The position numbers were made by a program, and so were the translations under genes. Below are positions 8,186 through 13,989 of a DNA stretch of 19,915 bases, piece after piece. Source of the stretch: Proteobacteria bacterium UBA7420 (GTDB taxonomy: Bacteria; Pseudomonadota; Gammaproteobacteria; Magnimaribacterales; D2472); contig DKMG01000047.1 of assembly GCA_002469975.1 (NCBI GenBank), positions 20,199 to 40,113 on the forward strand, in the 5' to 3' direction. Under the pieces are notes generated by a model, which worked only from the letters and a program-made list of their open reading frames with translations, was not told the DNA's origin and did not search any database. The stretch's first letter is position 1. Each line of letters starts with the position of its first letter.

Positions 8186-9292
8186 TTACTGATTTGCAGT
8201 TATATTTAAGCCCAGCCTATCAATATTTTGACTGGCTGAGCCATTAATTAATTCACATTCTTTGGCCAGTAAACAGTAACGCCAAAGCACATAATCCTTA
8301 TCAACCCCCATCCCACCATGAAGGTGTTGTGCTGAATAACTAATTCTGTGACAGGCATTGCCGGCCCAAATTTTTGCGACCAAGGCATCATTCTCGCAGT
8401 CATGGTTGGTATTGAGGTTGATAGCTGCTTGTTGGCTCACCAATCGCAAACATTCTAGATCAATAAAGCAATCTGCAGCTCTGTGAGAGACAGCCTGAAA
8501 CGAACCTATGACTCTGCCAAATTGCTCTCTTTCTGAGGTATAGGCAGCAATCAATGCAGTCATTTTTTCAGTAATACCAAGCGCCAAGTAACTCCTCATA
8601 ACCATACTTGTTTGCAAAAGGTATTTTAAGGCCTCTAACCCTCGACCTTGGGCATGAATGATTGCTGAGCGATCAATAGATACACCGTCGAAATCTACTT
8701 TGAAAGCAGGGGTGTTAGCTGTCGTTGTAAGCTCTGATACATTAGCGTGTTCTTTGTCTACAAGGACTAAGAGCACACCCTCATCTGAATTAGCAGAGAC
8801 CAAGAGACTCTTAGAAATAGAGGCTAGCTCTGATAGGTATTTGGTGCCTGTAATAGTTAATTTATCTCCAGCAATCTCAGCTCTAGTTAAAGGATTTTCT
8901 GGGTCCTGATTCAGTGGCTCAAGAATAGCCGACGTATGAATATCTCCTTTAAGAATTGATGCAATTAAAGCTTGATGGGATTCATGCTCACTAAATTTTT
9001 GAATTGTTTGAGCTACTTCTGCCAAACAACCAATGAGACTTAGTGGAGCCGCATGAAAGCCAAGCTTTTCAAATAGAATGCCTAGGTCATAGAGGTTTTC
9101 TCCACTGCCACCATATTTCTCATGAATACCCAGCCCTAGATAACCTTGACTTGCTAGGAATGACATCAGCTCAGCATCATGTTTAAACGCAGCATCAAAA
9201 TTCTTAAGATTTTCTGGGACACAGTGCTCCACTAGGATCCTATCTAAAGAATCCCTGATTTCACCTTGATGGTTCATTTCAGAAAAATCCAT
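8186..9292 (-). CDS. acyl-CoA dehydrogenase family, small-subunit type
   Basis: A 368-residue ACAD-fold protein that is the likely second subunit of the enzyme made with the gene just upstream. It keeps the FAD-binding half of the family: SEREQFGRVIGSFQAVSHRA (253-272, Arg255 and Gln257) and AQHLHGGMGV (321-330). It lacks the canonical SEPxxGSD substrate/flavin motif, having SAILEPLNQDPENPLT instead, and lacks the C-terminal GGTxEIQR motif. This is the pattern of the small subunits of heterotetrameric ACADs such as FadE27 or PimD. Start and upstream stop overlap as TAATG, so expression is coupled. It probably does not work alone. The CoA-ester substrate is unknown. Confidence 0.88.
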   Translation of the reverse strand: MDFSEMNHQGEIRDSLDRILVEHCVPENLKNFDAAFKHDAELMSFLASQGYLGLGIHEKYGGSGENLYDLGILFEKLGFHAAPLSLIGCLAEVAQTIQKFSEHESHQALIASILKGDIHTSAILEPLNQDPENPLTRAEIAGDKLTITGTKYLSELASISKSLLVSANSDEGVLLVLVDKEHANVSELTTTANTPAFKVDFDGVSIDRSAIIHAQGRGLEALKYLLQTSMVMRSYLALGITEKMTALIAAYTSEREQFGRVIGSFQAVSHRAADCFIDLECLRLVSQQAAINLNTNHDCENDALVAKIWAGNACHRISYSAQHLHGGMGVDKDYVLWRYCLLAKECELINGSASQNIDRLGLNITANQ

Positions 9293-10482
9293 TATCGAGT
9301 CCTGGGCATGAGCAATCCTGCCATGGCGATAATGTCACGCTGGACTTCATTGGTTCCACCGCCAAAGGTCAGGATAGAAGCAGTTCTATACATACGTTCA
9401 AGTTTTGCATTCAGAATGGATAGCTCAGAATCATTCTTCAAAAGGCTTAGTTCACCCATAATTTCCATGAGCAGCCTATAAGCTTCAATAAAGAACTCTG
9501 ATCCATAGACTTTAGCCACCGAAGCCTCTGCCATGTTTAAGCGCCCAGACTCCATGATCCACGTCTGCTTCCAGCAAATAAGCTTGAGGGCTTCAATACC
9601 GGAGTAGACCTGCGCAAAGTTATGTTGAACCCATGTGAGATCAATCAAATATTGGTTGTCATTAATTTTAGTGCTTTGAGCAAGGCTGAGAACATTCTTA
9701 TAAAGCTCTTCAACCGGGCCGTGATTCACCAACGCCAACCGCTCTAGGTTTAATTGACTGGTGATAAGAGACCAACCTTCATTGGGTTGACCAACTAGGT
9801 GTGACTCAGGCACATGTATATTGTCATAAAACGTTGCATTGGTTCTCACATCACCTAAGGTATTAATTGCCGTCATTGAGAAACCAGGATCATTGGTTGG
9901 CACGATGAACATAGAGATGCCTTTATGATTCTTGGCTTCAAAATCTGTTCTAGCAGCCAGCCAAATGTAGTCTGAGAAATTAGCTAGACTAGTCCACATC
10001 TTTTGACCATTGATAAGATAGCCTTCCCGATTCCTTATAGCTTTAGTCTGCAAGGATGCTAGGTCAGTACCAGAGTTAGGTTCTGAATAGCCAATACCAA
10101 AAAACAACTCACCTTTTAAAATCTTGGTGGCAACTTCTTCTTTTGCCCAATCAGAACCATGCTCAGCAATCATAGGCCCAACTGACTCAGTGGTTAAAAA
10201 GGGAAAGGGAAAGCCTGTTCGCATGACGGTTTCTACAAAGATATATTGTTCCATAGGGCTTAGATTTTTACCGCCCAATTCTTTTTTCCAGCTCAAGCCA
10301 ATCCAACCATCAGCCCCCATCGTTCTCATGGCCTTTTTAAATTCTGGACCGCCGCCCTCAAAATGTTCTGGATCTCTTAGTTCTGCTTGAAGATCAGGCG
10401 TTATCAAGCCCTCAAAGTATTCTTGAAGCTCTTCTTTTAGTTTGGCTTGCTTTGGGCTTAACTGTATTAACATTTCACCCAT
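9292..10482 (-). CDS. acyl-CoA dehydrogenase family, large-subunit type
   Basis: A 396-residue ACAD that would oxidise an acyl-CoA to the enoyl-CoA and pass electrons to ETF. With the ATG at 10482 as residue 1 it has YSEPNSGTDLASL (132-144), the candidate catalytic base Glu247 in QLNLERLA, and FGGGTNEVQRDIIA near the C-terminus. The usual MCAD-type catalytic Glu before GT is Gly here, consistent with the base lying in the middle helix instead. It lacks REQFGxPI and QxxGGxG, which its neighbour supplies. A TTG at 10506 would add eight residues but has no ribosome site; a further ATG at 10473 also fits the family N-terminus (MLIQLSPKQAKLKEEL). Confidence 0.9.
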   Translation of the reverse strand: MGEMLIQLSPKQAKLKEELQEYFEGLITPDLQAELRDPEHFEGGGPEFKKAMRTMGADGWIGLSWKKELGGKNLSPMEQYIFVETVMRTGFPFPFLTTESVGPMIAEHGSDWAKEEVATKILKGELFFGIGYSEPNSGTDLASLQTKAIRNREGYLINGQKMWTSLANFSDYIWLAARTDFEAKNHKGISMFIVPTNDPGFSMTAINTLGDVRTNATFYDNIHVPESHLVGQPNEGWSLITSQLNLERLALVNHGPVEELYKNVLSLAQSTKINDNQYLIDLTWVQHNFAQVYSGIEALKLICWKQTWIMESGRLNMAEASVAKVYGSEFFIEAYRLLMEIMGELSLLKNDSELSILNAKLERMYRTASILTFGGGTNEVQRDIIAMAGLLMPRTR

Positions 10483-10499
10483 AAGTATCTCATCTTCTA

Positions 10500-10527
10500 T
10501 TGGCAAGGCAATATCTTGGTGTATTAT
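10500..10527 (+). promoter_or_regulatory. candidate sigma70-type promoter for the small-ORF/rhodanese operon
   Basis: TTGGCA at 10500-10505 (5 of 6 to the -35 consensus) and TATTAT at 10522-10527 (5 of 6 to the -10) are separated by 16 bp. Transcription would begin near 10534, which is the ATG of the small ORF, so the transcript would be leaderless or nearly so. The -35 lies in the 5' region of the divergent acyl-CoA dehydrogenase gene. Confidence 0.5.
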
Positions 10528-10533
10528 TTAAAG

Positions 10534-10707
10534 ATGGCTAACTACTCATCAACAATGGACTTTCTTCATCAGAAACTTTTAAGCGCAAGGAATAAGGATC
10601 AAGAAGATAGGATAGTTAATTTGATGCTGGCCGAATCCCAGCGTAATCACAAGACCCGAAACACCCACGATCTTAAGCATCAAACTGAGACTACCTTGCA
10701 GACATGA
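10534..10707 (+). CDS. small charged protein, function unknown
   Basis: A 57-residue ORF beginning MANYSSTMDFLHQKLLSARN. I recognise no family. It is strongly charged, with a predicted amphipathic helix over roughly residues 8-36 and a His/Thr/Lys-rich tail, and has neither signal peptide nor cysteine. The stop overlaps the rhodanese start as ATGA, which argues that it is translated and coupled. A good candidate promoter places the transcript start at this ATG. A TTG at 10516 in the same frame would add six residues but has no ribosome site. An internal ATG at 10555 is another possible start. It could be a genuine small protein or a translated leader that sets rhodanese expression. Confidence 0.55.
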   Translation: MANYSSTMDFLHQKLLSARNKDQEDRIVNLMLAESQRNHKTRNTHDLKHQTETTLQT

Positions 10708-11030
10708 AAAAAATTCTTCTTTTACTTCCGCTACTTTTTATTGGTCTGATGCAAGCCGATGATTATTTATTAGTCGATGTTAGGACAGATAGTGAGTGGA
10801 ATGCTGGTCACTTACAGTCAGCAACGCACATCCCCATGCAAAGTTTATTAGAGGGCATCGCATCAACCGCAACAAACAAAGAGCAGCAAATTTATCTTTA
10901 TTGTGGCAGCGGTAAGAGAGCGAGCAGAGCAAAGACTATGCTTGAAACTAATGGCTACACTAATGTTCAAAATATTGGGGGCTTGAATGATGCCAGCTCT
11001 AAATTACAAAAAGTAATTACTCAGGATTAG
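10704..11030 (+). CDS. exported single-domain rhodanese (PspE-like sulfurtransferase)
   Basis: A 108-residue protein with a Sec signal peptide (MKKILLLLPLLFIGLMQA, likely cut before DD at 19) and one rhodanese domain. LLVDVRTDSEWNAGHLQSA (22-40) is the CH2A-type entry motif, and YLYCGSGKRASRAKTMLE has the persulfide-forming Cys67 in a CGSGKR loop. NIGGL near 90-94 is the usual exit motif. It resembles periplasmic PspE, which moves sulfane sulfur from thiosulfate to acceptors such as cyanide or thiols; the natural acceptor is not known. It overlaps the small upstream ORF by 4 nt and is followed after 2 nt by another exported protein, so the three form one operon. Confidence 0.9.
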   Translation: MKKILLLLPLLFIGLMQADDYLLVDVRTDSEWNAGHLQSATHIPMQSLLEGIASTATNKEQQIYLYCGSGKRASRAKTMLETNGYTNVQNIGGLNDASSKLQKVITQD

Positions 11031-11032
11031 AT

Positions 11033-11320
11033 ATGCAATACAGCCTACTAACTCTATTGCTCCTCTCGCCTTTGGTATTTGCTGAAGACCAGCGACTAGT
11101 TTCTGAGCTATCAATTACAGAATTAAAAGAAATAGTTAGAGATATTGTAGAAGAGAGCATAGAAAAATGTACGGTATCAGGAACGATGAACGGAAGAGCT
11201 AAAGTGAACTTAAGGGTTGAGGGAGAGGTTTTAGCTCAAATGGACTGCATCTTTGAAGATGCAGAAAAAGTAGGCTCACCATCCATCTCAAAAGTTGAAG
11301 TAAACACTAAAATTAATTAA
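11033..11320 (+). CDS. small exported protein with two cysteines, function unknown
   Basis: A 95-residue protein with a clear signal peptide (MQYSLLTLLLLSPLVFA, likely cut before EDQ). The mature part of about 78 residues has an acidic helix (LSITELKEIVRDIVEESIEK) and then a beta-like segment (NGRAKVNLRVEGEVLAQMDC). Its two cysteines, C46 and C72, could form a disulfide. I do not recognise a family. It lies 2 nt after the rhodanese gene, so both products should reach the periplasm together. A partner or substrate of the rhodanese is an idea from context only. The ORF is credible because of its signal peptide and spacing. Confidence 0.7.
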   Translation: MQYSLLTLLLLSPLVFAEDQRLVSELSITELKEIVRDIVEESIEKCTVSGTMNGRAKVNLRVEGEVLAQMDCIFEDAEKVGSPSISKVEVNTKIN

Positions 11321-11355
11321 TCAAACAAATACCAGTCTTAGTTTTAATAGAATTT

Positions 11356-11375
11356 GAGCTAGCTAGGCATAGCTC
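11356..11375. terminator. possible weak bidirectional terminator hairpin
   Basis: GAGCTA (11356-11361) pairs with TAGCTC (11370-11375) across an 8-nt loop in the 64-nt gap between two convergent genes. The plus strand continues with only TTT and the minus strand with CAAATTC, so a proper U-tract is missing. Position favours a terminator, but the structure is weak. Confidence 0.3.
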
Positions 11376-11384
11376 TTTAACCAA

Positions 11385-12392
11385 TTACTTTAAAAATGCA
11401 ATGATCTCCAGGTGCCCAGTATTAGCAAACTGATCAAATACCCCAATTGATTCAATTTTTCTATCAAGCTTTGTGACATCTCTTAAAAAGGTTTCGGGGT
11501 TACATGAAATATAGATCATGTTATCAAATTGTTTAGAGAGATTGATTGTTTCTTCACTTAAGCCAGCCCTGGGCGGATCAACAAGAATGTGACTGAACTC
11601 GTAAGCTTGAATATCTATATTTTCCAACCTTCTAAAGGGTCGCTCGTTCGCTAGTGCTGAGGCTGTCTCATCATCAGACAGTCTTGCTATTTCTATATTT
11701 GATAGCTTGTTGAGCTCGATGGATTCCTTTAAAAGCCTGATTGAATGTCTGTTGTTTTCCGTGGCAAAGATTTTGTTGAACTTTGATGCTAATGGTAGGG
11801 TGAAACCACCACAGCCGCAGTATAGCTCAAGTAAATCCTTAGGATCTTTGAGCTGTCTGGTAATAAAAGCAATCATCAGAGGGTAAAGATAAAAATTAGG
11901 CTGAAAGAAGACCAGGTCGTTCTGTAGGATTTTAAAACTTGCATTATCATAGTTGCAGGTAACTTCCAAATCTTCAGGTCCGATCAAGACCTTTTGTTTT
12001 TTACTCCTGCCAACAATAGATAAATTATTAATGCTGTTTTGAATGTTGAGGGCTTCTGCCTTCCAATTCTCCTCAAGGGGTTTGTGATAAATCAGCGTAG
12101 CTAAAATCTTAGCTCCAGAGGTGCGAAAATTAATTTGAAATAATTTCTTTTTAATAACTTCTGAGTTTTGGAGCCTGGGTAGCAGCTCAATCATGATTTT
12201 TTGAATGCTGCTATGCGGAAGACTAGAGACGCTCATATAAACTTTTTGTCCACCCTCAATCATGGTGTAAGCGTCCTTGGAGAAACCAAATTCACTTCTG
12301 GCACGATATCCAGTGGCAGATGAGTTATGGATGGTGGGCTTTAGGTCAGTGAAGGTTGCTAGATCAGCGCAGAATTGAGAGAACTTATTCAT
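11385..12392 (-). CDS. trmA: tRNA (uracil-5-)-methyltransferase
   Basis: TrmA makes 5-methyluridine at position 54 of tRNA with S-adenosylmethionine. The 335-residue protein has the TrmA N-terminal motif TGYRARSEFGF, FFQPNFYLYPLM before the methyltransferase domain, and the SAM-binding LLELYCGCGGFTLPLA. VDPPRAGLSEETI and ISCNPETFLRDV follow, with the nucleophilic Cys297. The C-terminal FDQFANTGHLEIIAFLK contains the general base Glu329. The lack of an N-terminal TRAM domain and of iron-sulfur cysteines, together with the HLE ending, separates it from RlmD/RlmC. It is somewhat shorter than E. coli TrmA (366). No Shine-Dalgarno precedes the ATG, and a minus-strand TATACT about 16 nt upstream suggests a very short leader. 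Confidence 0.93.
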   Translation of the reverse strand: MNKFSQFCADLATFTDLKPTIHNSSATGYRARSEFGFSKDAYTMIEGGQKVYMSVSSLPHSSIQKIMIELLPRLQNSEVIKKKLFQINFRTSGAKILATLIYHKPLEENWKAEALNIQNSINNLSIVGRSKKQKVLIGPEDLEVTCNYDNASFKILQNDLVFFQPNFYLYPLMIAFITRQLKDPKDLLELYCGCGGFTLPLASKFNKIFATENNRHSIRLLKESIELNKLSNIEIARLSDDETASALANERPFRRLENIDIQAYEFSHILVDPPRAGLSEETINLSKQFDNMIYISCNPETFLRDVTKLDRKIESIGVFDQFANTGHLEIIAFLK

Positions 12393-12407
12393 ATCAAATT
12401 GATTGCG

Positions 12408-12415
12408 AGTATAAT
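12408..12415. promoter_or_regulatory. overlapping divergent -10 elements between trmA and nfuA
   Basis: AGTATAAT reads as a perfect TATAAT on the plus strand (12410-12415) and as TATACT on the minus strand (12413-12408). The plus-strand element would start the nfuA leader near 12422. The minus-strand one would start trmA near 12401, nine bases before its ATG. No strong -35 is present on either side. Confidence 0.45.
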
Positions 12416-12440
12416 AAATAAAATAAAGACTGCGTTTAAT

Positions 12441-12557
12441 ATGACAAACAAGACAATGAATTTAGGTAGAGTTAACTTGCTGAGGTCCTCTTCTAAATCG
12501 CTAGATTTACGCACGCCCATTAACGAAGCTAATATTCTTTTGATCCACATAATATGA
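12441..12557 (+). CDS. possible 38-residue leader ORF upstream of nfuA
   Basis: An ATG at 12441 opens a 38-codon frame (MTNKTMNLGRVNLLRSSSKS...) that ends in TGA at 12555-12557, giving an ATGA overlap with the nfuA start. The product is basic with a hydrophobic end (ANILLIHII) and resembles no family I know. No ribosome site precedes it. Support consists of the ATGA overlap and its position within the predicted nfuA leader. It fills most of the 161-bp gap between trmA and nfuA. It could equally be a chance open frame. Confidence 0.25.
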   Translation: MTNKTMNLGRVNLLRSSSKSLDLRTPINEANILLIHII

Positions 12558-13156
12558 AAAGTCAGATTATCACAATTACAAAAACTGCCGAGGATTATCT
12601 TGCAAAGTTAATCTCTGAAAAAAATGAGCCAGGAACTGCCGTTCGAGTCTTTATCACAGACCCAGGAACCCCTCACGCAGAAACTTGTCTTGCTTATTGC
12701 AAACCTGATGAACTGACGCCTTCTGATGTTTTGATTTCCTTGCCGACTTTGTCAGTTTATGTAGAGGAGAGAAGTATCCCATTTTTAGAAGACTCAGAAG
12801 TTAATTACGACATTGATAATTTTGGTGGGCAACTCACCATCAAAGCACCCAATGCCAGATTACCGAATATCTCTCCTGATAGCCCGCTTGAAGATAGAGT
12901 GAATTATGTTATCTATAACGAAATTAATCCGATGCTGGAATCTCATGGTGGCGTTGTGAGTCTTAAAGAGATCACCGAAGACAAATATGCCATTCTCCAG
13001 TTTGGAGGAGGGTGCCAGGGTTGTAGCATGGTGGATGTCACCTTGAAAGATGGCGTTGAAAAAACCCTTCTGGAGTCTATGCCAGAACTTGCAGGCGTCC
13101 GAGACATGACCGATCACACCATGGATGAGAATGCTTTTTATAGTGGTGAGTCGTAA
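12554..13156 (+). CDS. nfuA: iron-sulfur cluster carrier NfuA
   Basis: NfuA carries 4Fe-4S clusters to target apoproteins and helps under oxidative or iron stress. The 200-residue protein has a degenerate A-type N-terminal domain (AVRVFITDPGTPHAETCLAY, then SVYVEERSIPFLEDSEVNY and QLTIKAPNARLP) and a C-terminal Nfu domain. The Nfu domain reads YNEINPMLESHGGVVSLKEI followed by LQFGGGCQGCSMVDVTLKDG, with cluster ligands C154 and C157. It aligns well with E. coli NfuA (191 residues). The ATG at 12554 gives the expected N-terminus. The last 19 bases overlap the end of the convergent csiV gene. ETF-QO elsewhere in the window carries a 4Fe-4S cluster and is a plausible client. Confidence 0.96.
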   Translation: MKSQIITITKTAEDYLAKLISEKNEPGTAVRVFITDPGTPHAETCLAYCKPDELTPSDVLISLPTLSVYVEERSIPFLEDSEVNYDIDNFGGQLTIKAPNARLPNISPDSPLEDRVNYVIYNEINPMLESHGGVVSLKEITEDKYAILQFGGGCQGCSMVDVTLKDGVEKTLLESMPELAGVRDMTDHTMDENAFYSGES

Positions 13157-13989
13157 ACTGAGACAATGATTCCCATTTTGGGGTGATCAAAGAAGTGAGA
13201 CTCATTTTTGAAGATTCGTCGGTCCTCTCTTAAAACATAACTTACCTCACCCTCTAAGACTTGGGTCTCTTGGGTCTCTTGGGTTGCTAGCTTGGTGAGA
13301 CTTGGTTCATTTGTCTCTAGCTCCTCAGATTGAGGCGAAGCAGATTGTTTAATAGCATTAATCAACGCTCGATTATCAGATGAAACAAGAGTGCCATTCA
13401 AATAGCCCAGTAAGTCTAAGTGTAGATAACGGCTTTGGTAGACCCTGATGGCCAACCCGTGCTGACCAAAGGTTTCGTGTATAAAGGGTGCATCAGCTTC
13501 AGGTAGCGCTGGTTGCAACCAAGAGAATTTATGCAGAATCTTATATTCCTGTCGCCTATTGAGCCTTCGGTGGATATTATCTAACTCCTTGAGATCAGTG
13601 CTTCGTTCAAACCATTTGTCAATCTCGAGCAATCTTTCTTCAGCTTCCTCAACCCTTGCAATCCCTTGAGTGTCTTCTAATATGAGCTCAAGTAAATTTT
13701 CAGTGCTGCCAAGAATTTCTTCAGCTTGGTCTTCCTCTTCAATACTTGGCTTCTCCAACAATGAAATCAAGTTCATGGGTGATAAATCTATAGTTTGCTT
13801 TAAAAGAGCTTCATTGGTACTTACTTCTAATTGCTCAAAAATGATGACTTCAACGCTATATTCTTTGAGTTCCTGGCCATGTGCCGTACTGGAAACTCCA
13901 AGAGAAAGTAAGATAATAAATGTTGTTTTAAGATAGCTGATGTAGCAGTGCTGATACAGCCTCTCTTTTATTTGCTTGATTAGATACAT
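13138..13989 (-). CDS. csiV: CsiV family peptidoglycan-binding protein
   Basis: A 283-residue exported protein of the CsiV family, described in Vibrio cholerae as a periplasmic peptidoglycan-binding factor needed for LpoA/PBP1A-dependent wall synthesis. Family marks are YSVEVIIFEQ just after the signal peptide, YKILHKFSWLQP in the middle, YLHLDLLGYLNG, and the C-terminal VLREDRRIFKNESHFFDHPK followed by MGIIVSVYD. The signal peptide is long: about 20 polar residues, then TTFIILLSLGVSSTAHG. Those first 20 codons overlap the end of mfd by 62 nt, so the true start could lie further in, though no ATG is available there. csiV commonly follows mfd. An acidic linker (about 83-130) may be a coiled coil. 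Confidence 0.88.
   Translation of the reverse strand: MYLIKQIKERLYQHCYISYLKTTFIILLSLGVSSTAHGQELKEYSVEVIIFEQLEVSTNEALLKQTIDLSPMNLISLLEKPSIEEEDQAEEILGSTENLLELILEDTQGIARVEEAEERLLEIDKWFERSTDLKELDNIHRRLNRRQEYKILHKFSWLQPALPEADAPFIHETFGQHGLAIRVYQSRYLHLDLLGYLNGTLVSSDNRALINAIKQSASPQSEELETNEPSLTKLATQETQETQVLEGEVSYVLREDRRIFKNESHFFDHPKMGIIVSVYDSPL
13260..13286. repeat. three tandem 9-bp units inside csiV
   Basis: CTTGGGTCT is present at 13260-13268 and 13269-13277, and again as CTTGGGTTG at 13278-13286. On the coding (minus) strand it gives the short run ATQETQETQ in a low-complexity linker. The period is a multiple of three, so slippage would change protein length without breaking the frame. Confidence 0.85.

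Noticed and set aside
10483..10506. TTG start for the large acyl-CoA dehydrogenase subunit
   Set aside because: No ribosome site precedes it, and the extra residues are not typical of the family; the ATGs at 10482 and 10473 fit better.
12482..12490. GAGGTCCTC palindrome in the nfuA leader as an operator or terminator
   Set aside because: The loop would be one base and no U-tract follows; too short to be meaningful alone.
12860..13117. 85-codon open frame on the minus strand inside nfuA
   Set aside because: It is antisense to strongly conserved NfuA coding sequence and its translation shows no domain, signal peptide or operon context.
13260..13286. CRISPR-like or mobile-element repeat
   Set aside because: Units are only 9 bp, directly abutting and in frame with csiV; there are no spacers or cas genes in the window.
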